This document shows, one piece after another, positions 20,801 through 33,650 of a stretch of DNA of 64,000 nucleotides. The stretch lies in contig OY979730.1 in the NCBI GenBank assembly GCA_963855995.1, positions 1,736,501 through 1,800,500 on the forward strand. The letters run 5' to 3'. Source of the DNA: Muricea muricata (Eukaryota; Cnidaria; Anthozoa; Malacalcyonacea; Plexauridae). The notes beneath the pieces were generated by a model that saw only the letters and a list, made by a program, of their open reading frames with translations, searched no databases and had not been told where the DNA came from. The position numbers were made by a program, and so were the translations under genes. How positions within the stretch are numbered: the first letter of the stretch is position 1; the number at the start of each line of letters is the position of its first letter.

Positions 20801-23800
20801 AAAAGATCGACAGCTTAAAAGCAGAACTAGCGATGTTTTCACAACACTTGAAAAAGCTTGACCAACTAAGGGAAGTTAAGGAACCCGAAGCCATCGTCCC
20901 TAGTTATGATCAGGAAGTGTTGAACTCCGTGCGGGACAAATTGAACAATGTCGAACAGGAACAAGAAAAGATGGTTTCGAAGAGCAAGGAAGATATGGAC
21001 AAGATACTTGAGAATCTGGATGAAAAACAAGTTGGGCTTTACTTTTAATTTGTAAAGCTTTGTAATACAGTATTATATTAGCTGTTTCATAATACTGGCA
21101 GCGATCATCTTGGAAAATTCGGATGTGAATGTTTTTCCTTTTCTTGCAGAGAATTATAGACGAGCTGTTCCAGTACACTGAACGGCTACAAGAGAGGAAA
21201 GCCGACCGGGAAAATGTCGCCACTGAGATGGACATTAAGGCTGACAAACATGCTTTGGACGGGAAAGTCAATCAAAGTACATTTGACGAGACTTTCCAAA
21301 TGTTTGATAGAGGTAGGATCGGCAAAGGGAAGGTGCAGCAAGCAAGCAGTGGTAATCTTATCAACTTTCAATATATTCTCAGGCTTGCAAGACGCGTTGC
21401 AGAAAATGGAAGATTATATGAATGAAGAAATGTCTCTTAAAGATACCTTGTCCCGGATATCGCGCGAGATGGAAGGGAAGATTGACACGGATTCTTTGCA
21501 GTTAATGAAAGATTATTTCGGTAATCCATCTCAGAGAGAGGAATATTTCTTTCGGCGTCTCTGACTAGGTTATGCATTAGATATATGATACTGTTGTAGG
21601 CTTGTAGCTTACTCCAAGAACAAGTTAATGTAGCTGAAGTAGATTCAAGGGCCTAAACCGTTAGTTTTAATGCTCATTTTTCATCCTCAACACTTATCAG
21701 TGAAATTATTACTTGTTCTTATAGAGAAACAAATCAAAGACGTTCAGGAATCACGCGACAAATTTGCGCGCGAGACACGCGTTGACGCGACAGATGCGGC
21801 TGGAGTCCGACGCAAACTGCCGATACACTATCACTGTATCTCTTGTAACCGCCCAGTGGAGTTGCCGGTCCGAGATTCGGAGCCAGCGCTCCCTGAGAAT
21901 GATAGTCTTCCTTACAGGAGAATGAAGTTTCCTTTTGTTTCATACGACGTAGAGCAAGTAAGTTCTTTGTATGATAGACACACTGATCGGCTAACTTTTT
22001 TTACACCATTTTCACCCAATTCCCATCTGTGGATTATTAATTGTTGGATACCATTGTTCTGGTTTGCGGAAGAGTACATATAGACAAAAGTAACCAGGCA
22101 TACGAATGATGAATACGAGTTATTCACTCGTGTCCATACGTTAAATGAGCAGTTACTTTTGTTCTCCGTTACGCTGCCGCAAGCTAATATAATAGTAACT
22201 AGGCATGTGACCGATCTTAAAATGTGATTTGGGTATGAAGAAGCCGCCGAAGAAGTAGCCGATTTTGTCTATATATATTTTGAAGTGATGCTTCCTGCAC
22301 AAAATTATGCTCTGACAAGCTTACAACTTATTTGCCACTTGGCTTACTATACAACGTTTGTAATGTAAAATATTACTCACCTAGTTTTTGAAACCAAATA
22401 TATTTATGTTGCCGAATTATCAGTTTCAATCAGCATCATCCACTGGTCCAGTGAGGGATTATTACCTTCACTGCTAGTCCAAAAAGACGCGAGGTGCTTG
22501 GAGCAAATCTCTGGTCTTTGATATTTTCAAATCTAATATCCAATTATTAGGCTGGAATTATAAGCAACACTACTGCATATCAGTAGAATCAATTTTCAGT
22601 CATAAACGTGAAAGACAGAAGCATTACTCACCAGACCTCCCTGCGAAACCAAACAGCTCTTCTTAACTGTTGTATCAAAACATGTATAAACTACTTTCAT
22701 AACTGAATGCATGTGTATACTATTTATGTGTAGTACACAATGTATAAACTACCTGTATGATTTTAGCTGCGTCAGAAGTCAATGAAAAACGGCTGTAATA
22801 CAGAAGAAACTGCTGCAATACGAGATCTCGTCACTGGCAGGCCTTGTGGTGGAAGTCATACCGTTATCAATTCACAACTCAGAAAATCGACAAAATTTCA
22901 CCAGTTCAATCAAAATGCGGCAGGTGAGGACAAAAAGATAGCTTAGCGATGTAGTACCGTACCATCCCCAGCACTTGTTTTGTTCTTTACCATTCACCTG
23001 TCTCGTTTTAATGTAGTTCGTGAAGACGCGCGTTTCGTGCCAAAAGTGGTGCGCGAAATTTCCGTTCTTGATTTCCTCCGTGGTTCTGATGGCCATTACT
23101 ACAAAGGACGGTCAAGACAACTCCTGCCCGCAATCCCGCGGCGTACCAAGTATCCTAGCAACGCTAACGTCAGCATAGACTCTGATTCGTATAAAGGCAA
23201 TGGCCGTTCACAAGAAGAGGTATCACATACAACAGACCAACAAAAGGTTATTACAATATTACCATTGCCTTACCACTTTTTTAATGTGTCCTACAATGAG
23301 AAATCGTTTCGGAGATAAGTTTGTCTTCCACCAAGGTTATGTGTTTTCCAACATATTTTGAGTATCTTTTATTCCCCTGTACGTTTCTTTAGTTTCCCGT
23401 TTTCGGTAAACATAGTAACAACGTTTCCTGATTTGTACATCGACGGAAAATATGGTAAACATGACTCATGAGGAGCACAATTTTAAATTGCTCCTCAAAA
23501 ATATTGGTAGCTTGCATAAATATTTATTTTCTTGTAAATGTAATTGCAAAAATTGAAAATCATTGTAAAAATTGTAAAGTCTGCTTGAGGTAGTAGATGT
23601 CTAAAACTTGGATTCTGGATTTTCTAGATTTAATAATAATGATAATAATAGGCCTAATGTATTAATTAACTGATAATCATGTGATTTCAAATCTCACCTC
23701 GTTATTTTTCTTTCTTGACGTTTAGGGAGGATCACATTATCTTCTACGGACACCTTCACCCCCCGTGCAAGATAACCTCTCGTCCTCTTATCCCGAGAGA

Positions 23801-24580
23801 ACAGATTCCAAAGCAACTCACATTCAAGGACAACACTACAGCTCTGATGATCTCAACCTACCATCAAATACTGCACTAAATAGAGAGTCCCTAAAAATAT
23901 TTCGTCGAAAACGAGGACAAGATAAGGTATGGTAAGGTGTGGAATAGTATAGTGTGGTGTAGATGCTGTAGTAATAATATTAGTTTGGTATGATATACCA
24001 TGGTATGGTGTAACATGGTAAGATATTGCAGGCTATATCTATGCTATAGTATGGCATGGCATGCAATGGTATGGTATTATATGGTATGGTATTGTATGGT
24101 ATGCCATAGCATTGTATTGTATTGTATTGAACATTAACTACATTTGGAACAATTAATGGTATGCTATGCTATGCTATCCTATATTATGGTACATTTTATA
24201 TTTGTCAGCACAGAATCAATCCAAAACTAAACAAGGATCTGTTTTATGCTTCTATTTTACCACAGGAGCTAAAAGGTCAACGATGTTGGGATAATCAATC
24301 AACAAAAGGAGCTCAAGATCAACGAAGCTATTCAAATGAGTCAAGCAGTCCAAAGGTAGGAAAATATGTTGATAGACTGCCAGTTTTGAGCAAAAACTGT
24401 TAGTATTCATGTCATCCGTTTATATTTTAGAGCATGAAAAGAACAACTCCAGTTGGAGAAGAACAGCCCTACATAACCTCTCCTGAAGGTTCACCTCAGA
24501 AACATGATGTACACAATGTTAATAAGGATAAATCCGGGATGTCGTCGGGTGGTGATAAGGACCAAGATGATCATCTATGA
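17865..24580 (+). CDS. QRICH2: QRICH2-like coiled-coil protein (DUF4795 family)
   Basis: Fourteen exons join in perfect phase: 17865-18163, 18971-19334, 19536-19757, 19926-20162, 20353-20494, 20726-21030, 21150-21312, 21383-21520, 21725-21957, 22767-22923, 23017-23246, 23726-23926, 24266-24355 and 24431-24580. The product is 976 residues. The N-terminus has the small helical motif MIDRALGHPEKGIVNLNILH seen at the start of this family. The middle (residues about 100-620) is coiled coil. The family core covers about 530-760: KADKHALDGKVNQSTFDE, then a candidate zinc site (CISCNRP and later RPCGGSHT). The C-terminus is polar and disordered. The vertebrate orthologue is needed for the sperm flagellum; the Gln-rich middle of the mammalian protein is absent here. 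A cilium or sperm role is inferred from the family. Confidence 0.75.
23930..24190. repeat. Degenerate ATGGT-type simple repeat in intron
   Basis: An irregular array of GGTAT/ATGGT/TGTAT pentamers fills most of the intron between the exons ending at 23926 and starting at 24266. It is non-coding. Confidence 0.75.
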
Positions 24581-25286
24581 ACATCTCGTTGTGGCGCGTA
24601 TTGCCTGGACGCTAAATGAACCTGGACTAAAAATATTTAAACTAAGAATATATCGTATATTATAGATGTTTATCGTCGCTTTCAAACTATAACGCTGTTT
24701 GCTTATAGAAAATTGATAGCAAAAGTTCTGGTATATACAAACAGGTCCTAAACACTCTTTTGGAATAGCATTCGCCACAGCTTTCTTGCATTTCGTCTAT
24801 AATCAATAGCTGTTAGTCAAAGCAGGAAATATGAAATATAGTGTGTGTGTAAAATGTATTAAATACATAATTATTATTTATATTAAAAATTAAGTATTAA
24901 AACCTTTAGTAAAACGTATTTATCGTGTAAATTGCCCTTCCTTTACTCACAAAAACTCATTGGTAAGTATTTGAGAAACAGAATAAAGTTTACCTGAGTT
25001 TAAACTAAAAGAAATAGAAAACGCTGTCAGTTGAATATTTTTCTGTCGAGTTAGCAATATTAACCCCCAGTGTTTTGTATAAACAGTTTTTTTACACGAA
25101 ATATTTAAAATTACTCATCGCAAGAATAAAACTTACTTTTCCTTGGCATATTCGAAGCCGGTTTCACTATAAATAGTCTCTTGTTTTTCTGTTCTCGACC
25201 TGTTGTCGACCAATCAGCACTCACGTACTATGTAAACGCGGGTGCGGCACAATTGCATCACCTGTTCGCAGGGGCAAATGTACTCC
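24581..25286. other. Intergenic spacer between QRICH2-like and TMEM232-like genes
   Basis: It holds the 3' flank of the first gene, with candidate poly(A) signal AATAAA at 24982-24987, and the compact promoter of the next. No exon or mobile element was recognised. Confidence 0.5.
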
Positions 25287-25299
25287 GTTGCTAAGCAAC
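25287..25299. promoter_or_regulatory. RFX-type X-box
   Basis: GTTGCTAAGCAAC is a perfect palindrome that matches the X-box consensus RYYNYY-N-RRNRAC at every defined position. It lies 92 bases before the start codon of the TMEM232-like gene, in the position expected for RFX control of ciliary genes. Binding itself is an inference. Confidence 0.65.
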
Positions 25300-25390
25300 A
25301 ATTTTAAAACAATATGGCGGCCGTATTTGCCAACTTTTTTCAATAATTCGAACATATTTGTCGAAAAAAGGCATCTTAAAGTTACCAAAA

Positions 25391-28300
25391 ATGCCGATTA
25401 CTCGTGTACCGGTTGTCCACAAGTTCGGCATTATTTCTCAAACGCAAAGAGTGGACTTAGAAAAGCGTATTGCCAAAAAAGCGTACCTCGAAACTCGTCG
25501 AAAACTTGAAGCGCAGCAGCTTCCTGAGCAAAGGTGTTGTCTTTGTTAGTTTAATTTGCTTGGCTTTTGATTAATGTTGTCTTTATGAGACACAAGAACA
25601 ATATCTGGTGTGTATATGGCACCAAGAGTTCGTTCCAACCTTAGCCGTTTAATTTAACCGATTGATTATCGCTTTTAAATTTGAAATTCCTAAAGTAGAA
25701 CTATGCAATTATTCACAATCGTTTATACTTTTGTATTAGACCACTTCCATTTGAAGTCACAGAAGATTTTGTTTATAAGGTTTGTTTACTTCGTTAGAAG
25801 ATTGTCGTTTTGGTTTATTCCTGTCCTATATGCCTATGATGCGTCTATTTAATACACAGGTTCACCTCAAATGCGACAAAGATGTAAATTTAAACAGAGA
25901 TAACAGTACAAATTTAAAATAAACAAAGAACATTTAGAACATTTTCGTCTCGTTTCGTACCAAGTAAACTAAGAACATTTGGAACATTTTCGTCGATCGT
26001 ATGAATTGTATATATGTGATTCAAGTCAGTTTACGTAATGCTTGAACACTTTCTCCGTTATTATAGTTTAATGACAGTGGAGATGAGGACAGAATAAAGC
26101 TTGAGGATACCGCTATGAAAATGCTAAAGCGATTAAAGGTAGTTCATTTGCACGAATTTGGTTTAACATACCTACAACTGTAAGTTCCAGTGACCCATCG
26201 AACTAACTACAGAGAAGCAAGACAATACAAATTGATTATTTTGATGATGTGTGATGTGTTTCTGCTAATTTGTAGCTATATCATTGTTGTCTATTTCCTA
26301 GAGATTGGCTGGGCTGAGGCAAGCTGGTGAAGCTTATTATGTTGACCTTCCTAGGGCCTGGGTTGATTTAGCGTTGCTGGCACAATGTCGTAGCTTTAAG
26401 CTCGAAGAAGGTTGACTTTGTCTTTAATACAACTCAACATTGCTATTCAAACAAACAACACGTGTTCTGGACTAGTGCTTAAATTGTGTAATCTGTTTTT
26501 CAGCTTGTTTAGAGACTCTTATTGCTTCGCTTGATCAGGCTGTGGTGAACGAGGAACAAGTTTTAAGGTAAGATACATTTCAATGTTCACCGTAAAACGT
26601 TGATTAATATGCGGGCGAGCTGAAAAGCGCATGAGATCAAAGGCTTTTTCTCGATCATTACTTCAACATACGCGGCCTTCAGCACGCTTAGCTCAGTAAC
26701 CCGCATATGCCTACGGGTAAATCTAATTTAATGCCAATATTTAACAATTATTCGCCGAAGGCGAGGTGATTATCGGGGAATATTCACCGAGACGAAGTCA
26801 GGGTGAATATTTCCCGAAAATCACCGAGCCTGAGGCGAATAATTGTTTTAGTATTTTTACACAAGTTATTTTAATTTTGTTTATTTCTTTGTCCGTAATT
26901 TGTACAAAACGGCGGCTAGTCGCCATTTTGTAAACTTGTTTTTACTGTTATATTCACCTGTAGGTGAATATAAAGGAATCTCACATCATATTGGACCAAT
27001 CACAACGTCGGATTTCTTATGTTCACTTGTGTAAAAATACTATAGATTGTTATTTATTGTAATGCTTGTTTTTTGCAACAGTTTGTTTTACCTCGCTAAG
27101 AGTGGCGTGCATTGGTTGAAGAAAGATGCCGGTAATCAACCGGTTCTACGAAGCAACGAAATTCTGCTTCTGAAGGTAGTTCAGGCTACTGAGAGAAATC
27201 ATTATTTTGTACTGCATTAATTGTGCAACTCGTGATAAATGTCTAAGCCAAAAGTTGTATATGGATAGAGAATTTACTTTATTTGTATAAAGTATAATTT
27301 TTTGGGTTTTATCAGCAAAACTCGACAGTACTTGGTAATAAAACACCAAGCCTTTTTTGTCAAAAATGTTACTTATTTTTAATTCTAGATGACTCGTTTG
27401 GTGTTTACTCGACTTTACTGTCATCATCAGTTGGACCAGCTGAAGGTAGTAAAACTTGCGTAATTTGTAGTTTTAATGCGATAAATTTAGTGCAAATAGA
27501 TGTCCTTTTTTCTCGCTTTTGCTTTCATAGGACTTTGAAGATCAACGAACGTCGCTTGGGCAGTATTTACGAGGTGATTTTCGTGAATAGGATTATTTTA
27601 TGTACGAAAATAACCACCAACCACTTTTCAACTTTTGTCTTCCTTTTTCCTTCTAGGTTTCTCGGAAAAAGCGACGTCCTTTAATCAGTTTCCTGGAGCT
27701 TACTTATCATTTCGTTTTATCAGCGAAGCTGTAAGTAATTACGAACAGGTGAAGGCAGTGAGATGCATATACATCTGGAGCCTGCAATTTATATCTGTAT
27801 ATAATTTATGTACTGGTTTAGAGAAGCATGTACAAACCTCTGAATCCGGCTGCCTTGGACAATGTCTGGATTGTGTATGATTGAGTAACGCTTATCTCTC
27901 CCATGTGCAGGGTCGTGTCATTTGCGTGCCAACTCAAAGATCTGCAGACGAAGAAATCGAGAATAAGTCACATGCAGTAGCTACAACGCCCCATAACAGA
28001 ACCAGTAGAGAAGATGAAAGCCTCGAAAATACGCTTCATACTGAAACTCATCGTGACGATGTTGAGGATAAAAAAGACGATATGCATGCAAATAATTCTG
28101 TAAAACCCATCGTCTTTCCTAGCACAGATACAGACTTCTCTGTCTTCCTACGGTGCACTCTAAACGTTTGGTGCGCGGTGAACCAAGATGCAAATTCACT
28201 CAACGATGCTTTATATGATTTGCTTCAAAGTGCGACACATTTAAGTGAAGAGCAATGGTTAGTGAGTATAGTTCAGTGGAAGATAGAGTAAGCCAGGTAG

Positions 28301-31107
28301 CAAAAAGGAGGAGGATAAGCCTCTAGTGTGGGTTGTTTAGAACTGAATCCTTGGTAAATGAGCCCTAACATTTTGTTAAACATTAACACGACTTTGTACG
28401 TTAATTTCAATGCGTTTTTTTATTTCACGAAATTGGATATTGATTCGGAAGTACTAATTGATCTAGACATTCTGGGAAATTGTAATTCTTGTTTATCAAT
28501 CTAGGTTGGATCTTGTCTTGGCCTTTCATATTCTCGCCGATGCATGCCGCAGCAGTGTGCGAGTCGTGGAAGCTTTTCAGTACCTTATGTCGCTAGAGTT
28601 TTCACCAGTCGTCATACAGGTTGATCGGGCTCCACATTTATGCGATACCTGTTACTCCAGTTTACCAACCAGCCCGTAAGTAACACGTGGACTAACATGT
28701 GACGTATCTAAATCACGTAATCTGTGCGTATAATAGCAGTTAGTGTACTGCAAATGTGGTTAAAACATTCAGACCGGAAAAAAAGAAAGGATCTTTGCGT
28801 ACAAATCGTTTAGTTCGCCGTTCCTTTTACTGCATATCTAGAACTTCTGCGTTAACTATGAATGTGGTTCGTCCATTTTAGGGATAAAAAGGCGAATATT
28901 TCAACGTCGTTTCGTGATAGTCTTCCAAAGAATGAAAGCCTAGCTGGCAACGATAAGAACGCAACATCAAATCTGGTGAAAACCTTGCAGGAATTTGTTG
29001 GTCTAGATTTCAGTCCGGATAAGGACGCTCTAGAAGACATGACGTTTGACAGAACGAAAGACTCGACAACTTACAGCAGTCGACCTCAAAAATATGTTCA
29101 AGGCAATATATCTATGATTAAATGAATATTGAGTTATTAAGCCGTGTAGCAAAGCACAGAACACGTCATAAATAATTAACATAATTATTGCGGTTAAAGT
29201 AATACATGCGTGGTCACTAAAGAGATTTAGCAAACACGAAGCGACGTCAAATGCGACATGAAAATGGCGTTATATTTCCATACATGGATGTGCCCACACC
29301 ATTTTCACGTCGTTGACATCTCGTCGTGTTTGCTAAGTCTCTATTAATTTCTCTCACATTTTTTATTCTATACAGAAAGAAACATTCCCGTTGATTCGTA
29401 CTCTGTTGCTTCTCGGCCACCACAGAGACGTTATCCCAGACACCCCTGGCCATGGGAATTGGTGTACACATTTTGTGAATGCTTAGCAACCGTCTGCATT
29501 CACGGCACGTGCTCAGACGCGCAGAAGTATTCCTTACTGGGCACTAGTAGCAGCGCTTTCAAAAGACATAAAAGTGGAATGAAGTCGAGATGTGGTTTAA
29601 TGGAATTTTTGCAGTATGGTAAGTGTTCTCTGTTCACACAGTCATACAATATCACCAGTTTACCCTAATATCGCCATCTTACCCTACAGTATCCTCCGCC
29701 TACCCTTCCCTGATGCGTGTATATATTAAACCTTTTTGTGTCGCATTCTTCAGATGATGGTCACAATAGTTGGAAAGTTCGCTATGGTGCCGTGAAGAGC
29801 CTGGTGCTAGTGTGCCGTTACTATGACAATGACATCACCAAGGATGGTGTAACCAATGTAGGAAGATCGTCTTTGATGGAATGTCAGTCAACGGAGAGCG
29901 AACCGCGAGTGCTTGAAGCCATGAAAATAGCAAAGGTAGATTGATGAGATCTATTTACTCAGAAAATTCTCGGCAGGAACAATGCTTTTACAACCACCCT
30001 CTTTCCAAACACGTTATGGGACGTATGTCCAAATAGCGAGCATGCGAACAACACTCTCATGTTGACGTGCCCTGGTCGAATGAAGCCGGAGAACCTGCGA
30101 GGAAACCCACAAAAGACCTCTCGTTTAAATCTCCTTAAGCCACATTAAATCTATGCCATTACTAACAAACGACAAGATTCTTAATTATTTCGCAGTATGC
30201 TTGTCTTTGCCGTCGTCCTCGCATGGCCGACCTACACCTTATAAAGTCCCTGCTTTTATTGCACAACAGGTTGAAGCAGATCTTGAGAAAAAGTTAAATA
30301 AAGATCACGTACCTACGTCACTTTGGGCCTCACGTCTTGCTTCGGCTCTGACAGATGTACTTTATTATAACGTGATTCCCACAAGAACACATACACCGGC
30401 TGATGCTGCTGCTGCCTGGCCGGACAAGCCTGAAAATAAGAAAACAAGTGTACAGATTCCTGTACCCAGTCATTCTGAAATATGCAAGAAACCAACAATA
30501 AGGTAGTCTGGTATTAACCGTTGATTAATCTAAAGCATAAATCTAATTCGCTGTAAGAGCTCAAATGCATTCTAGTCGTGCGAGAATTAAATTAAACTGT
30601 AGGAATTTGCAAGGAACTGTTTCTTTCTCACGTCCTTTTGACTGTACAGATAGGAATTGTGTACTTCCAGCAATGATTTCACGGCTAATTTAGATATTGA
30701 AGGCATCAGTTATCACCCTGTAGACTCTGTACATTGAGGCAAACTTGAATTTGAAAGGTTTACTTTCTAACCGCTCAAAGGTTTATGATATTACTGGGAA
30801 AGGAGGTACCCCTCCCCCAATTCTACATTGTCTGCCACTCCTAACAAACTAACCTTTTTTATCCAGACAACAGATCAATCTGTCAAACGCCTCTCGTGAA
30901 CCTCGACCCGACTACAATACTCGGCAGAATCTTGAACTTCGAGCAGTCGTGGAAGTTCAGTGGAAGAAACAATTGCTTGAAGAAATTGAGAATGAAATTC
31001 ACATAAGTATCGAACAGTTAGACAAAGAAAGGGAACATGAACTTAAGCGAACTACAAATACAAAAGACAAAGAACGTAGCGATATTTGCAAAGAATCTTT
31101 GTCTTGA
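25391..31107 (+). CDS. TMEM232: TMEM232-like protein
   Basis: Sixteen exons join in continuous phase: 25391-25533, 25740-25779, 26067-26138, 26302-26410, 26504-26567, 27082-27175, 27389-27445, 27531-27573, 27657-27730, 27911-28257, 28505-28675, 28882-29102, 29376-29618, 29754-29935, 30270-30502 and 30867-31107. The product is 777 residues. The start gives MPITRVPVVHKFGIISQ, which I associate with the TMEM232 family. The middle has two mildly hydrophobic helical stretches (LDLVLAFHILADAC, WELVYTFCECLATVCIHG), and the C-terminus is a charged helix. The vertebrate protein acts in the sperm flagellum. The family call rests on remembered N-terminal and WELVYTFC features; the gene model is much firmer than the name. 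One junction (29102/29376) needs a GC-AG intron. The X-box upstream supports a ciliary role. Confidence 0.6.
26735..27047. repeat. Dispersed inverted repeat in TMEM232-like intron
   Basis: It contains ATTATTCGCCGAAGGCGAGG and its near reverse complement CCTGAGGCGAATAATTG, a second pairing of GTGAATATTCCC type, and outer ends of AGTATTTTTACACAAGT/ACTTGTGTAAAAATACT type. Related sequence (GGTGAATATTCACC, TTTCGGCGAACAAT) occurs at 43700-43760. It is a MITE-like foldback family lying within the intron 26568-27081. Confidence 0.6.
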
Positions 31108-31698
31108 ATATGTTAGCGTAGAATGTCTTCTCTGCTACACTGTGCCACAAACTTGATGCAAGTTGTGTTTTCTATCAGCTTGAAGCCAGTTTGCAATCAA
31201 ACTGCATCAAGTCTGTTGGCTTAGTCAAGTTGCATGAAGTAATCTAACAAATATTCTACACAAATGATTTCCAAACGAATCCTATGCTTTACCAACTATA
31301 GGGAGTCGTATTTATGTCGACAACTCTAATCATTTTGCGTCAGATAAACATCTCTTTTATTTGACTCAAATGAAAAGAGGAAAATAACAAGTTAAAAAAA
31401 AATTATTAAAATCTTTTGTAAAAAAAATTTCAATAAAGCCGGAAAGTCGGTTTGGTATTCTGTCATCTGAAAGTTTGTGGCTAGAAACATGGCGCCCGTG
31501 ACGAATCATCACGAAAGCACCTTACGCTTTTTTGACTGAGCCTGTCTCTCTTTATAGTCTCTACTCTTTGATCAGGTTTTACGATTACGATGAATTTTAA
31601 ATAATTGCGTAAGCATACAAATATTAACTTTTTTATTTCAATACGCGAGCTATATTGCACAAGCATATAATTCATGTGCCTAACTACTTAATAGCGAG

Positions 31699-31926
31699 CA
31701 GCAAGCAACGTTTTGGCCAACACGGATGCCAGCCGGAAGTAAGTGGAGCCGTTGCAGATGGCGAATGATGGCGTCGGCCGTTCTTATTTGAGATCACGAA
31801 CGTAAAAGTTGATTAACTGTCGTTTGTTGATGTCAAACGAGAATGACTGACGCCATCATTGGTCATCTATAACATTCCCATTTACTTCCGGCTAGCTTCC
31901 GTGTTGACCAAAACGTCGCTTGTTGC
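31699..31926. mobile_element. Palindromic MITE-like element
   Basis: Left arm AGCAAGCAACGTTTTGGCCA, then ACGG...CCGGAAGTAA, pairs with a right arm reading TTACTTCCGGCTAGCTTCCG then TTGACCAAAACG. Inner arms pair at ATGATGGCGTC/GACGCCATCAT. No transposase is encoded and no clear target duplication was found. Confidence 0.6.
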
Positions 31927-32421
31927 GAAGAGAATTTCCAAAAGGTTTTACTGCTCGTATTTCTTAAAACATTTTAGATTTCACAGTCCAAATACTACCA
32001 CTGTTTTAATTATTTGTATTGTTAATTATGGAATGGATGAGTTCCATTGAGATCATTCAATGTCACTCGCTGATGGGGGCGTACGTTGTCTTCAAACTGC
32101 TAGTGCCTCGGATGCAGAGTATTTTAATGGTATCACGGAAAGCAATATTATACGAGGTCTTACGATATCTGCGCATGCCACTTTTAAGCAAGTTTTCGCG
32201 TGCAAAACCGCAAACAAATTTTGCGATTGGCCAAGTTTGTTAGTGGGCGTGTGTGAGTGGGAACAGGTAAAGAGCAGATCTCGTGCAGGCTGTACAGTCG
32301 CCCCAAGAGCCTCCACGTAGGCTACAATGTTTACCATTTGGTTGGTTTCGTTGCAACCATCATTGGCTGCCACCAAAACCACAGTCATCCCAGCATATTG
32401 TTATCGTGTATAATATCTTAA

Positions 32422-32736
32422 GGCTGGCAACTCTTTCACCATTTTAAACTGACTTATGTTAGACTTTCGCTTCAAAACAAAAAAAAATAACAAAATTTAC
32501 TGCAACAAAAACTAGATAAAAATGACCTAGAATATCTCTTCTACATTTCTAGATAGTTTTTAGACAAAAACAAGATTCGAAAATACTTAAATTTGTTCAA
32601 AAACTATATAGAAATGTAGAAGAGATAACCAAGCTAGATCATTTGTGTTTGGCAGTAAATTGTGTTAATTTTTTGTGTTAGTTTGAAGCGAAACTCTAAC
32701 TTGTGTCAGTTTAATATGGTAAAAGAGTTGCCAGCC
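32422..32736. mobile_element. Palindromic TTAA-type MITE
   Basis: The ends are GGCTGGCAACTCTTTCACCA and its near-perfect reverse complement, next to TTAA on the left (32418-32421) and TTAG on the right. Almost the whole 315 bases can fold back on itself (for example TTCTACATTTCTAGATAG against CTATATAGAAATGTAGAA). Confidence 0.7.
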
Positions 32737-32918
32737 TTAGGACATTAAATAATATGATAATGATATGCAATGACGTAACGTGTGCCAGGGTGCCGGTGCC
32801 AACACAAGCGAATCCTTTGTTGTGATTTCTCACGCAGCAGGTGTCTCCCTGGACACCGATGCAGATTTGCTGCACAAAAAATCTGTTTCATATCTGAGAT
32901 ACATTTCATGATGCGAAA

Positions 32919-33650
32919 ATGAAAGCCCACATACTACCTTTCTTCTTGGCTCTATCGGTAAGTTTAACCATGTTTGACATATTTAGTTTCACGTATCCTT
33001 CACTAAATAGCTGAAGTTTAGACGATAAGCGCTAGCATTGATCCTTGGGTAGACACAAAGATTTTGGCTGGTTATTCGACTACCCAAACAATTCCACTGA
33101 TTTTCAGACGAAAAGCCTTGTGCATTTTTTGTCTTAGTACGAGACTACCATGAGCGACATGTCTACGCGATTGCGATGGCCTGCTCGTTACAAGTCGTTA
33201 GCGACTTGTCGAGAACATGGTGGAAACTTCGGTAAGGTTAGCTCCTTCGATTGAACAGATAGCAGATGTGTTTTACCGTTAAGCGCATTGTGAGAACAGG
33301 TTATAGGACTCATTACAGACTTGAATAAATGTGAACAAACACTGCGACATGTGGACGTTTGCGCCCTTTTTCCCCAATATGCATAATAATCCTCGTACAT
33401 TTTTAATCGTATTAAAATGACTGGCCAATAAATTAACAAATGCGGTAACTAGCTACATGCAGCGAAGGGAATTTTTACACAAACTAACTTAAAATCAGAA
33501 TGCTTCGTGTACGCTAAGTTCGCCAAACGTCTTCAAGGAGAACCGTATAAAGTAAATAATCCAAGTGTATATCGAGGAAAAATGTTATTTTAAAATGAAT
33601 ATTTTTTTATTTTTGGCAGGATTTGCTCTCCCTGTCTGGCCAAGCAAAAG
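32919..33650 (+). other. Receptor exons 1-2: split signal peptide
   Basis: 32919-32957 ([13 protein letters not shown], phase 0) joins 33620-33650 ([10 protein letters not shown], phase 1). Splitting the signal peptide over two tiny exons matches the design of many secreted metazoan proteins. The start was chosen because it is the only nearby ATG that produces a hydrophobic leader with a good donor. Confidence 0.6.

Larger units (their letters stand above)
31108..32918. other. Intergenic; two MITE-like palindromes
   Basis: This stretch contains a candidate poly(A) signal AATAAA (31432-31437) for the preceding gene, a palindromic element at 31699-31926 and a TTAA-type palindrome at 32422-32736. 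No gene is supported. Small open frames at 31481, 32019 and 32092 overlap the repeats. Confidence 0.55.
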
